Position numbers and translations under genes: made by a program. A stretch of DNA of 64,000 bases from NCBI GenBank assembly GCA_052386675.1, contig JBQTJX010000004.1, positions 73,282 through 137,281 on the forward strand. The letters run 5' to 3'. Below, piece after piece: positions 43,240 to 52,414 of the stretch (position 1 is its first letter; each line of letters opens with the position of its first letter). Origin of the DNA: RBG-16-66-20 sp052386675. GTDB taxonomy: Bacteria; Pseudomonadota; Gammaproteobacteria; Burkholderiales; SG8-39. The notes under the pieces were generated by a model. It made no database searches and was not told the origin of the DNA. It saw only the letters and a program-made list of their open reading frames with translations.

Positions 43240-45724
43240 CCCTCAGTGTAAGCGCGGGCGACGCCGACAGCACCTTGCGCGCCGAGAGCCACGCATTCAG
43301 CGACAGCAGCAGCACGCCGGCCACCGGGCCGGCGACGAGCAACCACTGGTTGGGCGGCAGGTCCAGCTCGAACACCCGCCGCGCCAGCAATTGGCCGATG
43401 GCGGCAGCGCCCACCGCGGCGAGCGATCCCGCCAGCAGGCCCATGGAGAGGAACTCCACGCGCTGGCTGTTGGTGACCTGCGCTCGCGAAGCGCCGTAGA
43501 CGCGCATCACCGCGGCCTCGCGCCGGCGCTCGTCCTCGGTGGCCACCAGCGCCGAGTACAGCACCAGAAGCCCCGCGCCCATGGCGAACAGGAACACCAC
43601 CTGCACCGCCGTGATCACCTGGTCGATCACGGTCTGCGCCTGGCGCACCGCGGCGCCGACGTCCACCACCGTCAGGTTCGGGAAGCGCGCGGCGAGGTCG
43701 TTGACCTTCCTCTCCTCGCCCGGCTCGAGGCGGAACGCGGAGACGTAGCTGGAGGGAAACTTCCCCAGCAGGGCCGGGGGCGCGATGACGAAGAAGTTCA
43801 CCTTCATGGAATCCCAGCGCAGCTTGCGCATCGAGGTAATGCGCGCGGCGAAGGATTCGGCGCCGACCGCGAAGCTGAGTTCATCGCCCATTTTCCAGCC
43901 CAGCCGGTTGGCGATGCCCTCCTCCACCGACACCTCGACCGCGTTCGGCGCGAACCACTTCCCGGACACAATCTCGTTGTGCGCGGGCGGCGCGTCCATG
44001 AACGACAGGTTGAACTCGCGCTCCACCAGCCGCCGCGCGCGTTCCTCGGTGTAGTCGTCTTCGGACACCTTGCGGCCGTTCACGCTCGTCAGCCGGCCAC
44101 GCACCATGGGCTGCAGCTCCGGGGGCGCGATGCCGTTGTCGGCGAAGAAGCGCCGCACCTCGCCCAGCTGGTCGGGCTGCACGCCGATCAGGAAGCGGTT
44201 CGGGGCATCGGGCGGGGCACTCCGGCGCCAGGCGTCCACCAGGTCGTTGCGCGTGAAGGTGAGCAGCAGTACCGCGGTGAGGCCCAGCGCCAGGCTGGCG
44301 ACCTGGATGGCATTGCCGCGCGAATGGCGGCGCAGGTTGGCAAGGCCGTAGCGAAGCGCGGTACTGGAGGCGCCTATCCGGCGAGCGACCGGTCCGCTCG
44401 CCATGAGGCGAAGCAGTACCCAGGCCACGATCGCGAACACCGCGACCGCGACCCCGAAGCCGCCCACGACGGTGACGCCCAGCCGGAAATCGCCGGCCTG
44501 CCAGATGAGCAACCCCGACAGCGCGGCAAGACCCGTGGCATAAACCGCGAGCGTGCCACCTCTGGTCGAACCGGATTCGCGCCGGATGACGCGTATTGCC
44601 GGCACGTTCTTCAACTGCACCAGCGGCGGCAGCGCGAAGCCCAGCAGCAGCACCAGGCCCACCAGGAAGCCCTGCACCGCGGGCAGCATGGTGGGCGCGG
44701 GCAGGTCCGCGCGCAGCATTTCCGACAACGCGGCGGCAATCGCCGCCTGCGCCCCGATCCCGATCAGGCAGCCCAGCGCGCAGGCGCCCACGCCAAGGAC
44801 CGCGAATTCGATGCCATACAGGGTGATCAGGCGGCCCTGCGTCGCACCCAGGCAGCGCATCACCGCGCAGCCGTCCAGGTGGCGCTCGACGAAGCGGCGC
44901 GTGCCCAGCGCCACCGCCACGCCGGCGAGGATCGCCGCCAGCAGCGCGGTCAACCCAAGGAAGCGCTGCGCGCGCTCGATGGCGGCGCGCACCTCGGGCC
45001 GGCCGCTCTCCAGGTTGTCCACGCGCTGGCCGCGTTCCAGGTTCTGCTTCGACCAGCCTTCCAGCGCGGCGATCCGGTCCGGCGGACCGGCGGCGTACAG
45101 GTAATGCCACACCCGGCTGCCGGTCTGCACCAGCCCGGTCGCGGGCACGTCGGCCACGTTCATGAACAGGCGCGGCGCGATGTTGAAGAAATTCGCCCCG
45201 CGCTCGGGCTCCAGCGTGATGATCGCGGCCACCTCGAATTCGGCGCTGCCCAGCCGGATCCTGCCGCCCACCGGCGTCTCCAACGCGGTGACCAGGCGCT
45301 CCTCGATCCACACAGTGCCGCGCGCAGGGCCTGCGGCGGCCTGCTCGTCGGGCGCGTTCACCGCGCGCGCGATGCGCAGCTTGCCGCGCAGCGGATAGCT
45401 GTCCGACACCGCCTTGACGCCCGCAAGCTGGGACTGTTCTCCAGCAAACACCATGCTGATGAACGTGGTCGCCCGCGCAAAGGCAAGGCCGCGGCGCTTG
45501 ATCTCCTCGCCAATCGCCTGGCGCCAGGGGTGGTCCGAGACCAGCACCAGGTCGGCTCCAAGCAACTGGTGCGCGTCCCGCACCAGGGCCCGGCTGACGC
45601 GGTCGGCGAAGAAGGCAACGCTGGTGACGCTCGCCACCGCCACCACCAGCGCGGCGGCGAGGATGCGCAACTCCCCCGCGCGCCAGTCGCGGCTGAACAT
45701 GCGCAAGGCCTGGCGAACAATCAT
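43229..45724 (-). CDS. ybbP: ABC transporter permease, YbbP/FtsX family
   Basis: An 831-aa inner-membrane protein with ten predicted helices: one at the N-terminus, groups in the middle (~residues 260-430) and at the C-terminus (~715-820), and two large periplasmic domains between, as in YbbP-type permeases. FtsX-like loops AVMRCLGATQGRLITLYGIEF and AVMRVYGASRAQVTNSQRVEF occur in each half. It overlaps the ATPase gene ybbA by 4 nt. The YbbA/YbbP pair next to TesA is a conserved arrangement; the substrate is not established. Confidence 0.92.
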   Translation of the reverse strand: MIVRQALRMFSRDWRAGELRILAAALVVAVASVTSVAFFADRVSRALVRDAHQLLGADLVLVSDHPWRQAIGEEIKRRGLAFARATTFISMVFAGEQSQLAGVKAVSDSYPLRGKLRIARAVNAPDEQAAAGPARGTVWIEERLVTALETPVGGRIRLGSAEFEVAAIITLEPERGANFFNIAPRLFMNVADVPATGLVQTGSRVWHYLYAAGPPDRIAALEGWSKQNLERGQRVDNLESGRPEVRAAIERAQRFLGLTALLAAILAGVAVALGTRRFVERHLDGCAVMRCLGATQGRLITLYGIEFAVLGVGACALGCLIGIGAQAAIAAALSEMLRADLPAPTMLPAVQGFLVGLVLLLGFALPPLVQLKNVPAIRVIRRESGSTRGGTLAVYATGLAALSGLLIWQAGDFRLGVTVVGGFGVAVAVFAIVAWVLLRLMASGPVARRIGASSTALRYGLANLRRHSRGNAIQVASLALGLTAVLLLTFTRNDLVDAWRRSAPPDAPNRFLIGVQPDQLGEVRRFFADNGIAPPELQPMVRGRLTSVNGRKVSEDDYTEERARRLVEREFNLSFMDAPPAHNEIVSGKWFAPNAVEVSVEEGIANRLGWKMGDELSFAVGAESFAARITSMRKLRWDSMKVNFFVIAPPALLGKFPSSYVSAFRLEPGEERKVNDLAARFPNLTVVDVGAAVRQAQTVIDQVITAVQVVFLFAMGAGLLVLYSALVATEDERRREAAVMRVYGASRAQVTNSQRVEFLSMGLLAGSLAAVGAAAIGQLLARRVFELDLPPNQWLLVAGPVAGVLLLSLNAWLSARKVLSASPALTLRDAL

Positions 45725-46395
45725 GGCGCTACCCTGCCCGCGACCAGGCGCACGATCCGCCCGCAGCGCTTCGCCAGGCCCTCGTCATGGGTCACCATGA
45801 TGAGCGTGGTGCCGAAGCTGCGGTTGAGTTCAAACACCAGGTCGATCACCGCGGTGCCGGAGTCCGAATCCAGGCTCCCGGTGGGCTCGTCGGCCAGCAG
45901 GAGCTTGGGGCGCACCACGAAGGCGCGCGCCAGCGCCACGCGCTGCTGTTCGCCGCCGGAGAGGTGCTTGGGGTAGTGACCCAGGCGCTCGCCCAGGCCG
46001 ACCTGCTTCAGGATCGCGCGCGCCTCGGACTCCGCGTCGTCGCGCCCGGCCAGTTCCAGGGGCAGCATCACGTTCTCCAGCGCCGAGAGCGCCGGCAGCA
46101 GCTGGAAGGACTGGAACACGAATCCGACCGAACGGCCACGCAACTCCGCGCGCGAATCCTCGTCCAAGCTGAATATGTCGACCCCGTCCAACTCCACCGT
46201 GCCCGTGCTGGGCGTGTCCAGGCCCGCCAGGATCGCGAGCAGCGTGGACTTGCCCGAGCCCGAGGCGCCCACGATGGCCACCGCCTCGCCCGGGGCGACG
46301 TCGAAGCCGATTTCGCGCAGAATGACGAGATCGTCCTCGCCGCTCTTCACCGTCTTGCCGATGCCACGCGCACTCAGAACCGTCGTCGTCTTCAT
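45721..46395 (-). CDS. ybbA: ABC transporter ATPase, YbbA family
   Basis: A 224-aa ATPase partner of the YbbP permease. Walker A GASGSGKS, signature LSGGEQQRVALARA, Walker B LLLADEPTGSLD. ATG 46395 gives an N-terminus aligned in length with E. coli YbbA and has GGCGAG upstream; ATG 46422 is an alternative. It is divergent from tesA and the two 5' ends overlap. Confidence 0.93.
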   Translation of the reverse strand: MKTTTVLSARGIGKTVKSGEDDLVILREIGFDVAPGEAVAIVGASGSGKSTLLAILAGLDTPSTGTVELDGVDIFSLDEDSRAELRGRSVGFVFQSFQLLPALSALENVMLPLELAGRDDAESEARAILKQVGLGERLGHYPKHLSGGEQQRVALARAFVVRPKLLLADEPTGSLDSDSGTAVIDLVFELNRSFGTTLIMVTHDEGLAKRCGRIVRLVAGRVAP

Positions 46396-46999
46396 GCTCG
46401 CCTGGGTTGCTTCCATGTTCATGGGGGGCTTGGCGCGGGCCTCAACGCCGGTGGTCCTGGTGTTCGGCGACAGCCTGTCGGCCGCCTATGGCATCGCCGC
46501 GAACCGCGGCTGGGTGACGCTCCTCGGGGAACGCCTGAAGCGAGAGCGGCTGGATTATAGCGTCGTCAATGCGAGCATCTCCGGGGAAACCACCGCCGGC
46601 GGCGTCGCGCGCCTGCCGAAAATGCTCGAGGCTCACCGCCCCGCCGTGGTGCTGCTGGAACTGGGCGCCAACGACGGCCTGCGCGGCCTGCCCGTGGCGG
46701 CCATGAAGAAGAATCTCGCCGCCATGGTCGCCATGGGACACAAGGCGGGCGCAAAAGTTCTGCTGGTGGGCATGCGCCTGCCGCCCAACTACGGCCCGGA
46801 GTACACGAATGCCTTCGATGGCGCCTTCGCCGACCTCGCGAAAGCGCACAAGGCGTCCCTGGTGCCGTTCCTGTTCGAGGGCTTCGGCGAGAAGCGCGAG
46901 TTGTTCCTGGAGGACCGCATCCACCCCAACGAGAAGGCGCAGCCGCTCCTGCTGGAGAACGTCTGGAAGGGGCTCAGGCCGCTGCTCGCGAAGCGCTAG
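46361..46999 (+). CDS. tesA: Arylesterase / lysophospholipase-thioesterase I (SGNH hydrolase)
   Basis: A 212-aa periplasmic SGNH hydrolase. Block I is VVLVFGDSLSAAYG with the catalytic serine, block III LELGANDGLRG with the Asn, and block V EDRIHPNEKAQ with Asp and His. ATG 46361 gives a full signal peptide (MPRALRTVVVFMLAW...LARA); ATG 46394 would remove its basic residues. The 5' end overlaps the divergent ybbA by 35 nt. Confidence 0.93.
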   Translation: MPRALRTVVVFMLAWVASMFMGGLARASTPVVLVFGDSLSAAYGIAANRGWVTLLGERLKRERLDYSVVNASISGETTAGGVARLPKMLEAHRPAVVLLELGANDGLRGLPVAAMKKNLAAMVAMGHKAGAKVLLVGMRLPPNYGPEYTNAFDGAFADLAKAHKASLVPFLFEGFGEKRELFLEDRIHPNEKAQPLLLENVWKGLRPLLAKR

Positions 47000-47025
47000 C
47001 GCGCCGGGGCGTAGAATCCCGCCCG

Positions 47026-48105
47026 ATGAACCCGCGGGAAAAACCTTCGGTCGCGATCGGGCCAGCCGCGCTTGCCGGCTTCGACGCGATCATCGACACC
47101 CGCTCGCCCGCGGAGTACGCCGAAGACCATGTTCCCGGCGCGGTGAACTACCCGGTGCTGGACAACGAGGAGCGCGCGCGCGTCGGAACCGACTACAAGC
47201 AGCGCTCTCCCTTCGAGGCGAAGAAGCTGGGCGCAGCGCTGGTGGCGCGCAACATCGCGCGCCATATCGAGCAGTCCCTCATGGACCAGCCGCGCGGCTG
47301 GCGCCCGCTGGTCTATTGCTGGCGCGGCGGCAAGCGCTCCGGGGCCATGGCCCACATCCTGCGCGAGATCGGCTGGGAGGCGAAGACGCTGGAGGGCGGC
47401 TATCGCGCCTACCGGCGCTACGTGGTCGAGCGCCTCGCTACCCTGCCCGGTTCGTTCGACTTCCGCGTCGTGCATGGGGTGACGGGCAGCGGCAAGAGCC
47501 GGCTGCTGCAATCGCTGCGCGGCGCCGGGGCGCAGGTGCTGGACCTGGAGGACCTCGCGGCCCATCGCGGCTCGGTGCTGGGCAACCTGCCCGAGCGGCC
47601 GCAACCGTCGCAGAAGATGTTCGAGAGCCTGCTGCTCGCGGAACTGGAAAAGCTGGACGCCTCGAAGCCGGTCTACGTCGAAGGCGAGAGCCGCAAAATT
47701 GGCCAGGTGCAAGTGCCCGAGGCGCTCATCACCCGCATGCGCGCCAGCGAGTGCGTCCTGCTGGAAACCGCACGCGAGGCTCGCGTGGCCCTGCTGCTGG
47801 ACGAATACCGCCATTTCTTTGCCGACCTGCCGGCGCTCAACCTGCAACTGGATTGCTTGGTCACCCTGCACGGGCGCGAGCGCATCGGTGAATGGAAGGC
47901 GATGGCGGCGAACGGCGAGTGGCCTGCGCTGGTGGCGCGGCTGCTGGAGGAGCACTACGACCCGGCCTACAAGCGCTCGGCGCCGAACAATTTCCCCCGG
48001 CTCGCGCAGGCGCGGCGCGTCTCCGTCGCCTCGCCCGAGCCTTCGGCTTTCGATGCTGCGGCGCGCGCGGTTCTCGCCTCCGCCAACGAGGCGGTCGCCG
48101 CCTGA
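47026..48105 (+). CDS. mnmH: tRNA 2-selenouridine synthase
   Basis: A 359-aa enzyme (SelU/YbbB) that replaces sulfur by selenium in wobble 2-thiouridine of tRNA using selenophosphate. N-terminal rhodanese domain (FDAIIDTRSPAEYAEDHVPGAVN) with catalytic cysteine in VYCWRGGKRSGAM, then a P-loop GVTGSGKSRLLQ. Presence implies a selenophosphate supply (SelD), which is not in the window but would also serve the UGSC selenoprotein. It begins 26 nt after tesA. Confidence 0.95.
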   Translation: MNPREKPSVAIGPAALAGFDAIIDTRSPAEYAEDHVPGAVNYPVLDNEERARVGTDYKQRSPFEAKKLGAALVARNIARHIEQSLMDQPRGWRPLVYCWRGGKRSGAMAHILREIGWEAKTLEGGYRAYRRYVVERLATLPGSFDFRVVHGVTGSGKSRLLQSLRGAGAQVLDLEDLAAHRGSVLGNLPERPQPSQKMFESLLLAELEKLDASKPVYVEGESRKIGQVQVPEALITRMRASECVLLETAREARVALLLDEYRHFFADLPALNLQLDCLVTLHGRERIGEWKAMAANGEWPALVARLLEEHYDPAYKRSAPNNFPRLAQARRVSVASPEPSAFDAAARAVLASANEAVAA

Positions 48106-48734
48106 GCCGGCTCGATCCGGCCGAACTCGCGCGGATCTCCGCCGCTACGCTCGAGCACTACGAGCGGCGCGCGGAGGACTTCCGTTCCGGGACCAAGGAC
48201 CACGACGTCAGCCAGAACATCGCCGCGCTGCTGCGCCATATCGAGGGCGTGCCGCCGTTCACCATCCTCGATTTCGGCTGCGGGCCGGGGCGGGACCTGA
48301 AGGCTTTGACTGCCCTGGGCCATGTCGCCGTGGGGCTGGATGGGTCGGAGAGCTTTGCGTCGATGGCGCGTGCGGACAGCGGGTGCGAGGTGCTGCGGCA
48401 GGATTTCCTTGCGCTGGATCTGCCGGCTGGACGCTTCGATGGGATTTTCGCCAATGCTTCGCTGTTTCATGTTCCTTCGCAGGAACTGACGCGGGTGTTG
48501 CGGGAACTGAGCGCTGCGCTAAAGCCGCGCGGCGTGCTGTTCAGCTCCATTCCGCGCGGGGAGAACCAGGAAGGCTGGAACCGCGGACGCTACGGGGTGT
48601 ATCACGACCTGGAACAGTGGCGCCGCTTCATGACCGGGGCGGGATTCGAGGAACTGGAGCACTACTACCGGCCGGCGGGGTTGCCGTGGGAGGAGCAGCC
48701 GTGGTTGGCGAGCGTGTGGCGGCGTCAAATGTAA
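48102..48734 (+). CDS. SAM-dependent methyltransferase (class I)
   Basis: A ~210-aa protein with SAM-binding motif ILDFGCGPGRDLKAL, acidic motif VGLDGSESF and post-motif FDGIFANASLFHVP. No ATG, GTG or TTG is available near the expected N-terminus; the likely start is CTG 48102, overlapping the mnmH stop (CTGA) and giving LSRLDPAELARI. The TAA stop at 48732-48734 lies inside a copy of the recurrent palindrome. Substrate unknown. Confidence 0.82.
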   Translation: MSRLDPAELARISAATLEHYERRAEDFRSGTKDHDVSQNIAALLRHIEGVPPFTILDFGCGPGRDLKALTALGHVAVGLDGSESFASMARADSGCEVLRQDFLALDLPAGRFDGIFANASLFHVPSQELTRVLRELSAALKPRGVLFSSIPRGENQEGWNRGRYGVYHDLEQWRRFMTGAGFEELEHYYRPAGLPWEEQPWLASVWRRQM

Positions 48735-48751
48735 CCGATCGGTTACATTTG
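48726..48751. repeat. Recurrent palindromic element, copy C
   Basis: A perfect 26-nt palindrome with core TGTAACCGATCGGTTACA, overlapping the end of the methyltransferase gene and supplying its TAA stop; the antitoxin gene ends 18 nt further on from the opposite strand. Confidence 0.85.
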
Positions 48752-48768
48752 CTGCTTCGCCGCCCCCC

Positions 48769-48972
48769 CTAGGTCGCCGTACCTTTCCTGGCGGTGTAAT
48801 CACGCAGGGCGCGATTCACCGCTTCGGAGTCCGGATACAGCTTCTGGAGGTCGGGGTCGATCAGCACTAGGTTCGTGCCTTCCCGATGGCTCGCAGCGTA
48901 CTTGCCGCGCACTCCGGACCTGATGAGGTTCTCGGGGTACTCGTCCCTCAGGGTGTCTTTGTCATTGCTCAT
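48769..48972 (-). CDS. Antitoxin-like partner of the BrnT toxin
   Basis: A 67-aa protein with GVRGKYAASHREGTNLVLID and YPDSEAVNRALRDY, a pattern found in short proteins encoded just after BrnT-type toxins. It is not the classic BrnA sequence. ATG 48972 overlaps the toxin gene by 11 nt; ATG 48987 is an alternative adding five residues. It likely neutralises the toxin and represses the pair, by analogy. Confidence 0.7.
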   Translation of the reverse strand: MSNDKDTLRDEYPENLIRSGVRGKYAASHREGTNLVLIDPDLQKLYPDSEAVNRALRDYTARKGTAT

Positions 48973-49234
48973 AGGCTCTTCGCTCACGTGGCGTCATCTG
49001 CCGTGCGGAAATCAGCCGGATTCGACCTTCGCGCTCAGTATAGGACACAACGAGGGCCCTGCCCTGCTTGGTCGTACCGAAGATAATGTACCGCTCTTCG
49101 TCGGTCGAATGGTCCGGGTCGGGCACGGAGGAGGAATGGTCGTCACCGAATACCTCTGTGGCCTCCGCGAACGCCACGCCATGCTTCTGCTCGTTCTCTA
49201 GGGCTTTCTCCGGATTCCATTCAAACGTAAGCAT
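48962..49234 (-). CDS. brnT: BrnT-family ribonuclease toxin
   Basis: A 90-aa protein matching BrnT: FEWNPEKALENEQKHGVAFAEATEVF at the N-terminus, ERYIIFGTTKQGRALVVSYTEREGRIRLISAR in the core and the closing TPRERRAYEQ. BrnT toxins are RelE-like RNases that block translation. It is first in the pair and overlaps the antitoxin gene. The surrounding DNA is less GC-rich than the rest of the window, consistent with transfer. Confidence 0.9.
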   Translation of the reverse strand: MLTFEWNPEKALENEQKHGVAFAEATEVFGDDHSSSVPDPDHSTDEERYIIFGTTKQGRALVVSYTEREGRIRLISARQMTPRERRAYEQ

Positions 49235-49367
49235 GGCGGGTCGTTACGGCAACTTAGCGATACAGATGAGCAATGACTAGGAGCGCGCCGACGGCATTTA
49301 CAGCCGAGATCAACGTGAACGCGCTTCCCGTCACTGGCTCAATCCGTAGGTTCCGTGATCTGTCCGG

Positions 49368-50150
49368 TCAGATATTGTCGTAATCGATTTTCTGGAACTT
49401 ATTCAGTTGTGTCTTCAGGTTACTCCAGTCGAAATCGTACTTCTCATCATCACTCCAATCATTGGGAAACACGATATGAAAGAAATCGCCTAGTGCCGGT
49501 TCCGTCGAATAGTAGCGGTCGGTACTTACAGCAAGCGATTCGCTTCCGGGCGCAAAGTCTTGCGTGCCAAACTGTGATGAAAGCAGTACCAATAGACCTG
49601 AAATAGAAGACAGAAGATTGCGGAAACTTGCCTCCTTGAATTGCAGTTGCCTATCGTGCTTGCTCTTGTTGTAGGCCTGGTACCACGAAAGGTCGTTTGC
49701 AGTCATCCACTCCTTGAACGGCGCGAATGCAGAATTGCTTCCACTCCAAATGGGAATATGAACTCTGTAGGAAGACAAATGGTGCGTCTTATTGATCTTT
49801 CGATAGTCGTGAATGTTCCAATTCTTCTCCGGCCTGGGATCTCCGGCGCGATCCTTCGGATTGAAAATGTTTTCCTTTAGGATTGCTTTGAAATTGGCTT
49901 CGATTTCGATGCAAGTGCGCATGAAAAGTTCGTGAATTCGGTATGAATATGCGTCAAGATTTGCATCTGACGGTTCGATGAATTCGAAGATCCGTTGGAG
50001 GTCTTTCTGGATCAGAAGAAATGCACGAACGTAGTGTTCAGGTGACTGCGAATACGCGCGGTCAACAATATATGCCCAGCTGCTGAAGCCGGAATTGCTG
50101 CTCGGCACGAATCCCCGATAGTTTCGATGAAAAGGCTTTGAGTGGCTCAC
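49368..50150 (-). CDS. Orphan protein of unknown function in a low-GC patch
   Basis: A 260-aa protein with no family recognised. It is soluble, with helical character, aromatic-rich, and contains RTCIEIEANFKAILKENIF and SWYQAYNKSKHDRQLQFKEAS; the latter N-K-x-K-H-D-R segment is reminiscent of HEPN-like or abortive-infection proteins but this is weak. Codon use is much more AT-rich than neighbours, indicating recent acquisition. The 133-nt gap on its 5'-distal side (49235-49367) holds nothing recognisable. Its position beside a toxin-antitoxin pair suggests a small accessory or defence patch. Confidence 0.65.
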   Translation of the reverse strand: MSHSKPFHRNYRGFVPSSNSGFSSWAYIVDRAYSQSPEHYVRAFLLIQKDLQRIFEFIEPSDANLDAYSYRIHELFMRTCIEIEANFKAILKENIFNPKDRAGDPRPEKNWNIHDYRKINKTHHLSSYRVHIPIWSGSNSAFAPFKEWMTANDLSWYQAYNKSKHDRQLQFKEASFRNLLSSISGLLVLLSSQFGTQDFAPGSESLAVSTDRYYSTEPALGDFFHIVFPNDWSDDEKYDFDWSNLKTQLNKFQKIDYDNI

Positions 50151-50169
50151 AGTGTCAGTTCTTGATTCG

Positions 50170-50376
50170 CTAAACGTAGAAGTGTGCAGCGGGCGAAAAA
50201 GTCCTTGATTGTGTCTCGGCGCTTCCGCCCGTTCGCACCACTGCCTGGCTATGTGCCACGGCGTGGGACGACCTCAATCCGGAAACCGACCGTGTACCCG
50301 GGGCAAGTCCAATCTTCTGCGCCGGGGTCGCGCGCTTCAAGGCCTCCAACTGCGCCGGATGGATGGGCTCATCCAT
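50170..50376 (-). pseudogene. Remnant of a small gene, N-terminus only
   Basis: ATG 50376 shares TGATG with the stop of the HDAC-like gene and opens MDEPIHPAQLEALKRATP AQKIGLA. This resembles the start of a widespread short protein family whose members continue with L-Y-x-S-A-R-x-L-K. That continuation is missing and the frame goes into unrelated Ser/Arg-rich sequence to 50170, so the gene seems truncated or frameshifted. Family identification is from memory of the pattern only. Confidence 0.4.
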
Positions 50377-51302
50377 CAATCCAACTCCGCCAACACCTTC
50401 ACATGCCTCACCACGCATCGCCCGAGCGCCGACAACGCATAACCACCCTCCAGCATGGAAACAATCCGCCCCTTCGCATGCCGGTCCGCCACCGCCTTCA
50501 CCTGCGCCGTGACCCAGGCGTAGTCGTCGTCCCTAAGCTGCAGCATCGCCATGTCGTCCTCGACGTGGGCGTCGAATCCCGCCGAAAACACGACTAACTC
50601 AGGCTTGAACGCGTCCAGCGCCGGAATCCAGTGTTGTTCCACCGCCGTCCGAAACTGCCTCGACCCGGCGCCGGCGGCCAAAGGCACGTTGACCATGTTC
50701 GAAGCCGGTTCCTCGGTGCCGCTGTACGGGTAGAACGGATGCTGGAACGTGGAGGCCATCAGCACCGAAGGATCGCCAGCAAAGATGTCCTCGGTGCCGT
50801 TGCCATGGTGGACGTCGAAATCGATGATCGCGACGCGCTTCACGCCATAGGCCGCCTGCGCGTGCTTCGCCGCCACCGCGACGTTGTTGAAAATGCAGAA
50901 CCCCATCGGCCGCACGCGGCAGGCGTGATGCCCCGGCGGGCGCACGCTGCAGAATGCGGCACGCGCCTCGCCCTTCATCACCAGGTCCGTCGCCAAGACT
51001 GCGGCACCCGCCGCACGCAGCGCGGCACCCAATGAGTGCGGATTCATCGCCGTGTCCGGGTCCAGGTGCACCGTGCCCGATTGCGGCGCCGCCTCGCGGA
51101 CGGCCAGCACGTATTCCATCGGATGCACCAGCGCCACCTGTTCGTCGGTCGCCAGGGGCGCGTCGTAGCGCTTCAGGTGCGCCTCCAGCCCCGAGGCGAT
51201 CAACTGGTCCTCGATCGCCGTCAGGCGCGCCGGCTGCTCCGGATGCCCACGGCCCATATCGTGCTTCAGGCAGTCAGGATGTGTAATGAAGGCAGTAGGC
51301 AT
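50376..51302 (-). CDS. Histone deacetylase-family (acetylpolyamine/acetoin-type) amidohydrolase
   Basis: A 308-aa zinc hydrolase of the HDAC superfamily. RPPGHHA carries the catalytic histidine pair, DFDVHHGNGTED supplies zinc ligands Asp and His, SAGFDAH the third ligand, and MLEGGYALSAL the active-site loop near the C-terminus. Bacterial members act on acetylated polyamines or other amides; the substrate here is not evident. It is divergent from the MoxR gene across 38 nt. Confidence 0.92.
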   Translation of the reverse strand: MPTAFITHPDCLKHDMGRGHPEQPARLTAIEDQLIASGLEAHLKRYDAPLATDEQVALVHPMEYVLAVREAAPQSGTVHLDPDTAMNPHSLGAALRAAGAAVLATDLVMKGEARAAFCSVRPPGHHACRVRPMGFCIFNNVAVAAKHAQAAYGVKRVAIIDFDVHHGNGTEDIFAGDPSVLMASTFQHPFYPYSGTEEPASNMVNVPLAAGAGSRQFRTAVEQHWIPALDAFKPELVVFSAGFDAHVEDDMAMLQLRDDDYAWVTAQVKAVADRHAKGRIVSMLEGGYALSALGRCVVRHVKVLAELD

Positions 51303-51340
51303 AAGTGCATGAATATTAACGCAGCAGGTAGAATCCGCCC

Positions 51341-52282
<942 letters not shown>

Positions 52283-52414
52283 TCCCGTGATCCCCTGAAT
52301 TCGCAGCCCACCACCGTCCACCCCGCCGGCTCGGTCCTGCCGCGCCGGACCGGGCGCGCGGGCTGGTTCTCGCCCGCGGGCATCGCCCTGGTCCTGTCGG
52401 CCTCGGCGCTGCTG

